A stretch of DNA of 64,000 nucleotides, from the NCBI RefSeq assembly GCF_006517625.1, contig NZ_VHQI01000004.1:142771-206770 (forward strand), read 5' to 3'. Positions 29,614-37,360 of this stretch are shown here, in pieces. The position numbers and the translations under genes are program-made. The notes under the pieces were generated by a model that was given only the letters and a program-made list of their open reading frames with translations, was not told the DNA's origin and did not search any database. Position 1 is the stretch's first letter; every line of letters begins with the position of its first letter. The DNA is from Mixta tenebrionis (GTDB lineage: Bacteria > Pseudomonadota > Gammaproteobacteria > Enterobacterales > Enterobacteriaceae).

Positions 29614-30002
29614 ATTCATTGGATCTGATCATAATATGTTTGGCTGCAATATTTGTAGCTTCACTGGCATTTTATCTTATCTATGGGAAGTTTACAGAGT
29701 GCAAATTCGATCTTATTGCGGCTAAGTTTAAACAGCAATTTGGATATACACCGTTCTCCATGACTGTTGGTAAAGATGGTGGTTTTTTCTTTTGGGGATA
29801 TAAAGAATCTTATCTTATTAGCGCCCTTATATTTCCTGGTTTTTCAGCGACAAAAAAGACACTGACAGAAGAAGAAGTTTTATTCTTTAAAAGTCTAAAA
29901 ACCTGTGAAATATCATGGTTTTATATCAAATACATTGCATTGGTTATCGGATTATTAAGTTTCATCTGTTTGTTGATTGTACTTAAAGTAAAGCCTGATT
30001 AA
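29610..30002 (+). CDS. Small two-helix membrane protein, probable immunity to the PAAR toxin
   Basis: 130 residues with a hydrophobic N-terminal helix (about 5-24, LIIICLAAIFVASLAFYLIY) and a C-terminal helix (about 105-126, ALVIGLLSFICLLIVL). Between them is a polar domain with SMTVGKDGGFFFWGYKES. It starts in an ATGA overlap with the toxin-like gene and is equally AT-rich. Inner-membrane immunity proteins typically guard against pore-forming or periplasm-acting effectors, so this role is inferred from position and topology; no named family was recognised. A degraded paralogue lies 340 bases downstream. Confidence 0.65.
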   Translation: MNSLDLIIICLAAIFVASLAFYLIYGKFTECKFDLIAAKFKQQFGYTPFSMTVGKDGGFFFWGYKESYLISALIFPGFSATKKTLTEEEVLFFKSLKTCEISWFYIKYIALVIGLLSFICLLIVLKVKPD

Positions 30003-30091
30003 TGTACTGTCACATAGAACCTGGCCCTTTATGGTATAACTGATAACAGGCTGATATATTATATAAAAATACAGTTTTTAGCTTTCTGAGA

Positions 30092-30111
30092 AAAGCCGCT
30101 TGAGCGGCTTT
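30092..30111 (+). terminator. Hairpin after the toxin/immunity pair
   Basis: AAAGCCGC, loop TTGA, GCGGCTTT: a perfect 8-bp stem flanked by A and T residues, fitting a bidirectional intrinsic terminator about 90 bases after the immunity stop. Confidence 0.6.
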
Positions 30112-30339
30112 ACTTGTACATGAATACGCAATCCGCTTAGGCGCTCGCCTTTAGCTCACAAAATAATCAAATCCCAGGCCATTCATTTTCTGACGAAAAA
30201 GCTAAAGGGATCGTTTACTGAGGTAAAAGTACAGTCAGTTTTTTTTCCGCCTGATTTAAAATCTCGTTCGCCTAATCAGGTTCAACCCTGCCGACAAAAT
30301 ATCGTGTACTCAGATCTCAGTATAGACTTTTCCACTAAC
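30112..30339. other. Non-coding stretch between immunity gene and its decayed copy
   Basis: AT-rich with no convincing open frame on either strand. It may be the eroded remains of an upstream toxin fragment, but no similarity to the intact toxin C-terminus could be seen by eye. Confidence 0.35.
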
Positions 30340-30615
30340 CCCATATTTAAAAGAAATTGGTTATGCACCTGCTTCTATGACTGTTGGTAAAGATGGGATT
30401 TTTCTTTTTGGATATAAGGAATCTTACCTTATGCATGCTCTTATATTCCCTAAGCTTCCCGCGACAAAAAAGACACTGACAGCAGAGGAAATTTTATTCT
30501 TTAAAAATTTAAAGGTTAGTGAAATATCTTAATTCTATATCAAATACACTGCATTGATTATAGGGTTGTTAAGTTTCATCTGTCTGTGATCGTGCTTAAA
30601 ATGAAACCTAATTAA
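30340..30615 (+). pseudogene. Decayed second copy of the immunity gene
   Basis: In frame from 30350 it reads KEIGYAPASMTVGKDG, then GYKESYL, ALIFP, ATKKTLTAEEILFFKNL and SEIS, closely matching the intact immunity protein from about residue 42. Three lesions are visible. The first 40 codons, including the N-terminal helix, are missing. A TAA at 30530-30532 replaces the Trp codon. A one-base deletion follows in the last helix (near 30588); restoring it gives the same CLLIVLK-type ending. Similarity continues past the stop (AACTGGTCCTTTG against AACCTGGCCCTTTA), so the duplication covered more than the gene. Confidence 0.85.
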
Positions 30616-30645
30616 CTTTAGATGGAACTGGTCCTTTGTTATATA

Positions 30646-30667
30646 ACAGCCCGCTTACGCAGGCTGT
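30646..30667. terminator. Hairpin between decayed immunity copy and transketolase gene
   Basis: ACAGCC pairs with GGCTGT, extended by an inner GC/GC after one mismatch. It sits just past the 3' end of the minus-strand transketolase operon. No clear T-run, so weak. Confidence 0.4.
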
Positions 30668-30693
30668 CAGGCATTGAGGCCAGGGGCCACAGC

Positions 30694-31638
30694 TTACTGA
30701 TGATTTAACAGGTTCAGCGCCTGGCTCACGACGCCAGCCGCGTCGATGCCGTGCCAGGCACGCATATCCTTACGATCGGCGGCAAGCGCATATTCGCCGT
30801 CCGGGATGCCGAGGCGTTTCAGGCGTGCGCCGTGACCGTATTCGGCCAGCACTTCCGCCACGATGCTGCCCACGCCGCCGTTAATATTATGCTCCTCAAC
30901 GGTAATCACGTGCTTAATGCCGCTCAGGCTCTGGCTTAGCGCATCGCGATCCAGCGGGCGGATGGAAGCCAGATTGATAACGCAGGCAGCGATGCCTTTG
31001 CGCGCCAGCAGCCCGGCAGCTTCAACCGCTTCATGCACCGTCGATCCCATCGCCACCAGGGCAATATCGTTGCCTTCGTGCAGTACATCTACGGCGCCGG
31101 GTTGAAAGCGCCAGGCCTCATCATGCAGCTCCGGCAGCGCCTTGCCGTCCATACGGATATAGACCGGGCCGACGTGTTCCAGCGCATAGTCAATAATCTG
31201 ACGGCACTCGCGCGGCGAGGAAGGTGCGAAAATCTGAATATTACCAAAGCCGCGCACTACGGAAATATCATCAATCGCGTGGTGGGTGCTGGCCAGCGGC
31301 CCATAGCTGGCGCCGGCGTTCAGGCCGAACAGCTTGACGTTAGTATTGTTGTAGCAAATATCTACTTTTACCTGCTCATTGGCGCGCGCAATCAGGAACG
31401 GCGCGGCGTTACAGGTTACCGCCACTTTTCCCGCCATCGCCAGACCGGCAGCGACGCCGACCAGCGTCTGCTCTGCGATACCGACATTGACAAGGCGATC
31501 GGGAAACTGTTTTACAAAAGGCGCGATTTTAGCTGTGGAGGTCGAATCAGCCACAACGGGAACAACATCGACGCCCCGCTCGACGGCATCAATAAACGCC
31601 GTCACCATTACATTCGCCAGATGTTCTGCGTTATTCAC
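30694..31638 (-). CDS. Split transketolase, C-terminal subunit
   Basis: 314 residues covering the pyrimidine-binding and C-terminal domains of transketolase. The conserved catalytic glutamate lies in VNVGIAEQTLVGVAAGLA (about 52-69). THHAIDDISVVRG and the C-terminal TVEEHNINGGVGSIVAE follow the family pattern. It starts with GTG at 31638, seven bases after GGAGGAG, 15 bases past the stop of the N-terminal subunit. Two-gene transketolases often serve dedicated sugar pathways, for example apulose-4-phosphate transketolase AptA/AptB, rather than the general pentose phosphate pathway. The substrate here is unknown. Confidence 0.88.
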   Translation of the reverse strand: MNNAEHLANVMVTAFIDAVERGVDVVPVVADSTSTAKIAPFVKQFPDRLVNVGIAEQTLVGVAAGLAMAGKVAVTCNAAPFLIARANEQVKVDICYNNTNVKLFGLNAGASYGPLASTHHAIDDISVVRGFGNIQIFAPSSPRECRQIIDYALEHVGPVYIRMDGKALPELHDEAWRFQPGAVDVLHEGNDIALVAMGSTVHEAVEAAGLLARKGIAACVINLASIRPLDRDALSQSLSGIKHVITVEEHNINGGVGSIVAEVLAEYGHGARLKRLGIPDGEYALAADRKDMRAWHGIDAAGVVSQALNLLNHQ

Positions 31639-31653
31639 TTTTCATCTCCTCCA

Positions 31654-32484
31654 TCAAAGATCTTTAAGCTCATTCATCGCCTGAGCAATCTCATCACCCT
31701 TAGGTACGCGATGGTGCCATTCCGGTTTGCCCGCAATAAATGAAACGCCAGCGCCTTTCGTGGTGTGGGCGATAATCACGTGCGGCTTGCCGCGCGGCGG
31801 TAAATTCTCCAGCGCGTTCACCACCGAAGCCATGTCGTTGCCCTGGCATTCAGTGACATCCATACCAAAGGCGCGCCATTTTTCATCCAGCGGATCGCTG
31901 TTCATAATGTCGCGCGTAGCGCCCGCCAGCTGTAACCCGTTCTTGTCATTAATCACTACCAGGTTATCCAGCTTATAGTGCGCCGCCGCCATCGCCGCCT
32001 CCCAGTTGCTGCCTTCCGCCAGCTCGCCGTCACCGGTGATAAGGAAAATACGGCGTTTGCTGTTGTCGCGTTTGGCGGCAATCGCCAGCCCCACCGCAAC
32101 CGGCAGCCCATGCCCCAGCGCGCCGGTGTTCAACTCAATGCCGGGCGTTTTCTGTTTCACCGGATGCCCTGGCAGATGGGAGTTGGCGTGCTGATAGGTT
32201 GCCAGCCAGTCCTGCGGGAAGTAGCCCGCCTCAGCGAGTACGCAGTAATAACAGCCCACCGCATGGCCTTTTGACTGGATATAGATATCGCGATCGGGAT
32301 CGTTCAGCCGCTCCGGCGCACAGTTCAAAATACGAAAATAGAGCGCCGTCAGCAGTTCCACCTGCGACAAATCGGCGCCGGTATGGCCGCCAGCCGGGCT
32401 GTTAGCGTTCAGGTTAATAATGTGACGCCGTACCGCACGTGCCTTTTTCTCAAGTTCAGGGACCGACAGTAAAAAGGGATTCAT
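31654..32484 (-). CDS. Split transketolase, N-terminal (TPP-binding) subunit
   Basis: 276 residues covering the diphosphate-binding domain. The thiamine diphosphate motif runs from GDGELAEGSNWEAAMAA to VINDKN (about 152-183). Other markers are SKGHAVGCYY, HLPGHP and NTGALGHGLPVAVGLA. ATG 32484 is six bases after GGAGG; an ATG directly before it is too close. It is transcribed with the C-terminal subunit and divergently from the SorC-type regulator. The leader contains palindromic operators and a terminator-like hairpin. Confidence 0.88.
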   Translation of the reverse strand: MNPFLLSVPELEKKARAVRRHIINLNANSPAGGHTGADLSQVELLTALYFRILNCAPERLNDPDRDIYIQSKGHAVGCYYCVLAEAGYFPQDWLATYQHANSHLPGHPVKQKTPGIELNTGALGHGLPVAVGLAIAAKRDNSKRRIFLITGDGELAEGSNWEAAMAAAHYKLDNLVVINDKNGLQLAGATRDIMNSDPLDEKWRAFGMDVTECQGNDMASVVNALENLPPRGKPHVIIAHTTKGAGVSFIAGKPEWHHRVPKGDEIAQAMNELKDL

Positions 32485-32512
32485 CATACGCCTCCGAATA
32501 GTTATTCCTTAA

Positions 32513-32526
32513 TGAATATTTATTCC
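32513..32526. promoter_or_regulatory. Sugar-locus operator, copy 1
   Basis: TGAATATTTATTCC, an imperfect copy of the 14-base palindrome found three more times in the locus. It lies 30 bases upstream of the transketolase start, downstream (minus strand) of the hairpin. Confidence 0.5.
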
Positions 32527-32533
32527 GTAGTGT

Positions 32534-32570
32534 AAAAAAAGGTGCCTGCACAGACTTTGTTGCAGGCACT
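32534..32570 (-). terminator. Terminator-like hairpin in the transketolase leader
   Basis: On the minus strand GTGCCTGCA and TGCAGGCAC form a perfect 9-bp stem around a 10-base loop, followed by CC and seven T residues (A34-A40 on the plus strand). It has every feature of an intrinsic terminator, yet stands upstream of the transketolase genes rather than after a gene. That suggests attenuation or a short transcript of about 95 nt. Confidence 0.65.
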
Positions 32571-32601
32571 TCACTAACAAAGGTTGCGGTCTTTATCGTT
32601 A

Positions 32602-32661
32602 TGAATAAATATTCATTACTGATTTTATATTCAAAGTGTATAATCTCCGCTCACACATTGT
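32602..32661. promoter_or_regulatory. Divergent promoters with operator copies 2 and 3
   Basis: TGAATAAATATTCA (32602-32615, perfect arms) and TGATTTTATATTCA (32620-32633) flank the start region. Plus strand: TATAAT at 32639-32644 for the regulator. Minus strand: TGGACA, 16 bases, TATACA (about 32635-32661) for the transketolase genes. The two -10 elements nearly coincide, so a bound repressor would affect both directions. Confidence 0.55.
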
Positions 32662-32785
32662 CCAGCCCCTTACCGCATGTTTGACAGAAGTTTGAGCTCC
32701 ATCACACTTAAACTGCGCGTCTTTTCGCGTATCATGACCGGCTAAAACATACTGGCTGCACTTAAGAAAACCATTGAGGAACAGC

Positions 32786-33736
32786 ATGGCTAAGCAGGAT
32801 GAACAGCGTCTGTTAGTTAAAATTGCCACACTTTACTATCTGGAAGGACTTAAGCAGTCTGAGATCGCACAGACCCTCTCGCTCTCACAGTCGTTTGTCT
32901 CACGCGCTATTACGCGCTGCCAGAAAGAAGGCCTGGTAAAGATTAGCGTGATCCAGCCCTCCAATATTTTTCTGAATATTGAGAAAGGGATCGAAGAGCG
33001 CTACGGCATTAAACAGGCGATCGTTGTGGATGTGGCGGAAGATGCCACCGACAGCGCCATTAAACGCGCCATCGGCTCTGCCGCCGCGCACTATATTGAA
33101 ACCCGCCTGCGTCCTAACGATCTGGTGGGTATCTCTTCGTGGAGTTCAACTATCCGCGCCATGGTGGACGAAGTTCACACGCCGAATCTGAAAGCCAGCG
33201 GCGTTATTCAGCTGCTGGGCGGCGTTGGGCCGAACGGCAACGTTCAGGCCACCATCCTGACGCAGACGCTGGCGCAACAGCTTAACTGTCGCGCCTGGCT
33301 GCTGCCGGCACAGAGCATTGAAGGCTCCACCGATGATAAAGCCCGCCTGATCGCCAGTCCGGATGTCGCCGACGTTGTGGCTCATTTTGACGAGGTGAAT
33401 ATCGCCATCGTCGGCATCGGCATTCTGGAACCGTCCCAGCTGTTAAAAACTTCCGGCAACTACTACCGGGAGGAGATGCTGGAGCTGCTGGCCGAACGCG
33501 GCGCCGTCGGGGATATCTGCCTGCACTACTACGATAAAAATGGCGCGCCGGTACTGGCAGAGCATGAAGATCCGGTTATCGGCATGGCGTTGGATAAAGT
33601 GAAAAAATGCCCGAACGTGGTCGCGCTGGCCGGCGGGCGCGATAAGGTCGCGGCGATCAAAGGCGCGCTGCAGGGCGGCTATATCGATATTTTGATTACC
33701 GACTATCACGCGGCCAGAGCGCTGGTTAAAGAATAG
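32786..33736 (+). CDS. SorC/DeoR-type sugar-binding transcriptional regulator
   Basis: 316 residues. N-terminal HTH (about 8-50: LYYLEGLKQSEIAQTLSLSQ then FVSRAITRC), followed by the SorC sugar-phosphate-binding domain, with VGISSWSSTIRAMV, GVGPNGNVQATI and the C-terminal GGRDKVAAIKGALQGGYID. ATG 32786 follows GAGGAA by six bases; an in-frame TTG 12 bases earlier is unlikely. Members such as LsrR and SorC respond to phosphorylated sugars and bind TGAA...TTCA palindromes, fitting the operators on both sides of this gene. Probably the local repressor of both operons. Confidence 0.87.
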   Translation: MAKQDEQRLLVKIATLYYLEGLKQSEIAQTLSLSQSFVSRAITRCQKEGLVKISVIQPSNIFLNIEKGIEERYGIKQAIVVDVAEDATDSAIKRAIGSAAAHYIETRLRPNDLVGISSWSSTIRAMVDEVHTPNLKASGVIQLLGGVGPNGNVQATILTQTLAQQLNCRAWLLPAQSIEGSTDDKARLIASPDVADVVAHFDEVNIAIVGIGILEPSQLLKTSGNYYREEMLELLAERGAVGDICLHYYDKNGAPVLAEHEDPVIGMALDKVKKCPNVVALAGGRDKVAAIKGALQGGYIDILITDYHAARALVKE

Positions 33737-33753
33737 CCTGCGCTCTTCTGCTT

Positions 33754-33806
33754 GCGTTTTGGCGTTTACCTGCCTCTCGCTCAATCACAGGTAACGCCAA
33801 AAACGC
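33754..33806 (+). terminator. Long stem-loop after the regulator gene
   Basis: Bases 33754-33772 pair with 33788-33806: 18 bp with only two single-base bulges, loop of 15 bases. It starts 18 bases after the regulator stop. No T-run follows, so it may be Rho-assisted, mRNA-protective, or a repeat-element remnant. Confidence 0.55.
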
Positions 33807-33942
33807 TTGCTAAATGAAGCGCTCCCCCTTCCCGTTCTCCCCTCATCTGTTCGTTTAGCGGATCAAGAAATGTGATAGTAAGCACATTCGCAAGCTTTGC
33901 CTGTAGCCCAACGCGGTGAATGTGGCTATCGTACTCAAAATA

Positions 33943-33968
33943 TATAATCAATACTGAATATATATTCA
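33943..33968 (+). promoter_or_regulatory. Kinase/ABC operon promoter with operator copy 4
   Basis: A consensus TATAAT (33943-33948) is followed by TGAATATATATTCA (33955-33968), a perfect 14-base palindrome at the expected transcription start. The position suits repression by the SorC-type regulator. No clear -35 was found. Confidence 0.55.
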
Positions 33969-34097
33969 AAGAGAAACAGCGAAAGCATAGCGGCACCTTT
34001 ATCCCTGTAAACAGGCCATATGTTCCTGTCATTTAGCGCCTTTGCCTTTCGCGATACCAGCGTGCGCCCGAATTATTTGTGATTTGGAGAAACTCTA

Positions 34098-35615
34098 ATG
34101 TCGGCAACAAAAAACATTATCATTGCGCTTGATGAAGGCACGACCAATGCAAAGGCCGTTGCGCTGAATGAAGCCGGAGAAGTGCTGGTTAAGTTTTCTC
34201 AACCATTATCTATCCAGACACCGCGCGAAGGCTGGGTTGAACAGTCGGGCACGCTGTTAGTCGAAGCATCTGTTGAGGTTCTGGCGAAAGCGATTAAGGC
34301 AGTCGGGGCAGAAAAGGTTAGCGCGCTGGCGATCAGCAATCAGCGTGAAACCGCCATCGGCTGGTATCGCAACAGCTCCGCTCCGCTACACGCCGCGCTG
34401 AGCTGGCAGTGCTCACGCACCGCAGATTTTTGCGAAGGGCTACGCCGCGATAATCTCGCAAACAAAATAAAATCCGTAACCGGCCTGCCCGTCGCGCCGC
34501 TGTTCTCCGGCTCAAAGCTGCGCTGGCTGCTGGATTCCGTGCCAGACGGCTTTGCGCTGGCGGAGAAAGGCGAAATCTGTCTCGGCACTATCGACAGCTG
34601 GCTGCTGTGGAACCTGACCGCAGGCGAATCTTTTTACTGCGATTACTCTAACGCCTCGCGCACGCAGCTGCTGAACCTGGTTACCGGCGGCTGGGATGAA
34701 GAGATGCTGAATATATTCCAGATCCCGCGTAAGGCGCTGCCGGACATCAAACCTTCCAGCGGCCTGTTTGGCTACACCAAAGGCGTGAACGGCATTCCGG
34801 ACGGCATTCCGATTATGGCGATGGTGGGCGACTCCCATGCGGCGCTGTTCGGCCATGCGCTGGGCGAAGCGGGCTGCGTTAAGGCGACCTACGGCACCGG
34901 CTCCTCGGTTATGGCGCCGGTCAATTCGGCACAGTGCAATATTCAGGCGCTGGCGACCACCATCGCCTGGCATAATGGCGCAAGCCTGGTGTACGGGCTG
35001 GAAGGCAATATTCCCCACACCGGCGATGCGGTAGCCTGGATGGCGGACAGCACCGGCCTGAGCGAGCTGCCGCAGGATGAGCTGAACCACGAGCTCAACA
35101 CCCTTCCCGCCTCGGTGGAAAATACGCTCGGCGTTTATTTCGTGCCGGCCCTGACCGGCCTGGGCGCGCCCTGGTGGGCAGATAACGCCAGAGGGCTAAT
35201 CTGTGGCCTGAACCGCGGCGTGAAGCGCGCGCATCTGATCCGTGCGGCGCTGGAAGCAATCACTTATCAAATCGCCGATGTGGTCGCTGCGATGCGTCAG
35301 CATCCTGATTTTACCTTAACCGCCCTGATGGTTGACGGCGGCCCGACCAAAAATGACTGGCTGATGCAGTACCAGGCGGACCTGCTGGGATGTCCGGTAA
35401 TGCGCAGCGATATTCCTGAACTCTCTGCTATTGGCGCCGCCCTGCTGGCCCGTAACGCAATCAGTCCGCTAACTCAGGACGAGATGCGGGCGTTGTTGCC
35501 CGTCCACGTTGAATTCCGCCCCGATCCGAACCGTCATCAGCAGCTACAGCAGCGATGGCAGGAATGGCGGCTCGCGGTAGAAAAAACTCTGTGGCAACCG
35601 GCACTCTCTGTTTGA
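34098..35615 (+). CDS. FGGY-family carbohydrate kinase
   Basis: 505 residues. Phosphate-binding N-terminus ALDEGTTNAKAVALN, NQRETAIGW region typical of the glycerol-kinase branch, GDSHAALFGHAL with TYGTGSS at mid-protein, and the second FGGY signature near VDGGPTKNDWLMQYQADLLG. It presumably phosphorylates a ketose taken up by the downstream ABC importer, whose phosphate is then cleaved by the split transketolase. Glycerol kinase itself is less likely given the context. SD TTGGAG precedes ATG 34098. First gene of an operon running to 41685. Confidence 0.88.
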   Translation: MSATKNIIIALDEGTTNAKAVALNEAGEVLVKFSQPLSIQTPREGWVEQSGTLLVEASVEVLAKAIKAVGAEKVSALAISNQRETAIGWYRNSSAPLHAALSWQCSRTADFCEGLRRDNLANKIKSVTGLPVAPLFSGSKLRWLLDSVPDGFALAEKGEICLGTIDSWLLWNLTAGESFYCDYSNASRTQLLNLVTGGWDEEMLNIFQIPRKALPDIKPSSGLFGYTKGVNGIPDGIPIMAMVGDSHAALFGHALGEAGCVKATYGTGSSVMAPVNSAQCNIQALATTIAWHNGASLVYGLEGNIPHTGDAVAWMADSTGLSELPQDELNHELNTLPASVENTLGVYFVPALTGLGAPWWADNARGLICGLNRGVKRAHLIRAALEAITYQIADVVAAMRQHPDFTLTALMVDGGPTKNDWLMQYQADLLGCPVMRSDIPELSAIGAALLARNAISPLTQDEMRALLPVHVEFRPDPNRHQQLQQRWQEWRLAVEKTLWQPALSV

Positions 35616-35759
35616 TTTAAAAACAGACAACCACACTGCGGCAAAATGATGTTTCGCAAACAAAAGGAGAAAATCAACTCTGTCACTGATTTCCGAAGCA
35701 ATCCCAGGCTTACGTTGTTTTACCGTACCCGACAATAACAACACAGAGAGAACATTGTC

Positions 35760-36695
35760 ATGAAATCACGTTTAACGCTTCTGACTGTTGTAACCCTGAG
35801 CGCCCTTTCTTTTACCGCCCAGGCGGCAGAGAAAGGCACAATTATGATTATGGTTAACTCGCTGGATAATCCCTATTACGCATCTGAAGCAAAAGGCGCC
35901 AGTGAAAAAGCCCAACAGCTGGGATATAAAACTACCCTGCTTTCTCACAGTGAAGATGTAAAAAAACAGAATGAGCTGATCGATACCGCTATCGGCAAAA
36001 AAGTGCAGGGAATCATTCTGGATAATGCGGATTCTACCGCCAGCGTCGCGGCGATTAAAAAAGCGAAGGATGCCGGAATACCGGTGGTATTGATTAACCG
36101 TGAAATTCCCGTTGACGATGTCGCGCTGGTGCAGATTACCCACAATAACTTTCAGGCCGGCTCGGAAGTTGCCAATGAGTTCGTCGAGAAGATGGAAGAG
36201 ACGGGAAAATATGCCGAACTGACCTGCAACCTCGCCGATAATAACTGCGTAACCCGCTCTAAATCCTTCCATCAGGTTATCGATCAGTACCCGGATATGG
36301 TCAGTATCGCTAAGCAGGATGCAAAAGGCACCCTGCTTGACGGTAAACGTATTATGGACAGCATTCTCCAGGCGCATCCGGATGTTAAAGGCGTTATCTG
36401 CGGCAACGGGCCGGTAGCGCTCGGCGCTATTGCGGCGTTGAAAGCGGCGAACCGCAGCGATGTTATCGTCGTCGGTATTGATGGCAGCAACGATGAGCGC
36501 GACGCCATCAAGTCAGGCGCTTTACAGGCGACGGCGATGCTACAGGCGCAGGCCATTGCCGCTCAGGGCGTGATCGATCTCGATAACTACCTGCAAAAAG
36601 GTGAAAAGCCACCGAAGCAGCGCGTCATGTTCCGCGGCATTTTGATTACTAAAGATAACGCAGACAAGGTACAGGATTTCAATATTAAGTCCTGA
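35760..36695 (+). CDS. Ribose-type ABC transporter substrate-binding protein
   Basis: Periplasmic sugar-binding protein of 311 residues with a Sec signal peptide (about 1-22, cleavage after AQA). Peripla_BP_4 fold: GTIMIMVNSLDNPYYASEAKGA, VQGIILDNADSTASVAAI, IPVVLINREIP and VVGIDGSNDERDAIKSG, all close to RbsB. It carries CNLADNNC, an added cysteine pair absent from E. coli RbsB, which might form a disulphide. SD AGAGAG precedes ATG 35760. A hairpin follows the gene, the usual way to raise binding-protein mRNA over the membrane components. Confidence 0.9.
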   Translation: MKSRLTLLTVVTLSALSFTAQAAEKGTIMIMVNSLDNPYYASEAKGASEKAQQLGYKTTLLSHSEDVKKQNELIDTAIGKKVQGIILDNADSTASVAAIKKAKDAGIPVVLINREIPVDDVALVQITHNNFQAGSEVANEFVEKMEETGKYAELTCNLADNNCVTRSKSFHQVIDQYPDMVSIAKQDAKGTLLDGKRIMDSILQAHPDVKGVICGNGPVALGAIAALKAANRSDVIVVGIDGSNDERDAIKSGALQATAMLQAQAIAAQGVIDLDNYLQKGEKPPKQRVMFRGILITKDNADKVQDFNIKS

Positions 36696-36707
36696 GTTCG
36701 GGTTGTC

Positions 36708-36725
36708 GCGCCCCATTCGGGGCGC
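36708..36725 (+). other. Intercistronic hairpin after the binding-protein gene
   Basis: GCGCCCC, loop ATTC, GGGGCGC, a perfect 7-bp stem between the binding-protein and lipoprotein genes, just before SD GAGGAGAG. Likely an mRNA-stabilising element. Confidence 0.6.
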
Positions 36726-36738
36726 AGAGGAGAGTGTT

Positions 36739-37359
36739 ATGTACAAGAAAGCCTGGCTGGCCTTGTTTATCCTTGCCTTAGGCGGCTGCCGCATCGTTTC
36801 GCAACAGGAACTGGCTGATCTGCAAACGCCGCCGAATCCGCATATGAGCGATATCGATCGTACCTGGCAGGATAAAATCGTACCGCAAATTGTAGATCAT
36901 GCCCGCCCCGCTGATGAGTTAATGAAGGCGCTGCGCGCCGCGAAAGATTTCGACAGCGCCTGCCAGTCATTGGGCTACCGTTCGCAAAGTGAAAATCCAT
37001 GCATCTTTTATGTCAGCGTCGTCGGTAAAATTGAAAACATCAATACGGCTTCACGCAGCGGAAAGATGACATTACGGATGCAAAATGGCGATAGCATCAT
37101 TGTGCAGACGGGACCGATTTTGCGTGGCACTCTGCTACGCGACAGTTATAAAGGCGCCAGCTATGCCGACTTTAACGATCAGGTGCTGTTTGGCGAATAT
37201 GGCCGCGCCATAAATGAACGAGCGGTAAAAATGATTCAGGCAGCGCAGCTGCAGACGGGGGAAACCACGGAAGTTATCGGCATTTTCTCTGCCTGGGATA
37301 TCCCAACCAGCCTGCCGCAAATTACGCCAGCGAAAATCACTCGTGCGGAGAAACCCTAA
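36739..37359 (+). CDS. DUF2291 family lipoprotein
   Basis: 206 residues with a lipoprotein signal (AWLALFILALGGC, cysteine at about 16). The body resembles DUF2291 proteins, which recur inside ribose-type ABC operons and have no established function. A periplasm-facing anchored role in sugar capture or transporter assembly is a guess. ATG 36739 with SD GAGGAGAG is preferred to an upstream in-frame codon. The stop is separated from the ATPase ATG by a single base. Confidence 0.75.
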   Translation: MYKKAWLALFILALGGCRIVSQQELADLQTPPNPHMSDIDRTWQDKIVPQIVDHARPADELMKALRAAKDFDSACQSLGYRSQSENPCIFYVSVVGKIENINTASRSGKMTLRMQNGDSIIVQTGPILRGTLLRDSYKGASYADFNDQVLFGEYGRAINERAVKMIQAAQLQTGETTEVIGIFSAWDIPTSLPQITPAKITRAEKP

Positions 37360-37360
37360 T

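Larger units (their letters stand above)
33737..34097. other. Regulator-kinase intergenic region
   Basis: 360 bases without a gene. It holds a long inverted repeat (33754-33806), a perfect TATAAT at 33943-33948 and operator copy 4 at 33955-33968; the rest is unassigned. The kinase leader would be about 140 nt. Confidence 0.6.

Noticed and set aside
30112-30339. Toxin C-terminal remnant between the two immunity copies
   Set aside because: Attractive by analogy with orphan effector modules, but no stretch could be matched to the intact PAAR protein on either strand.
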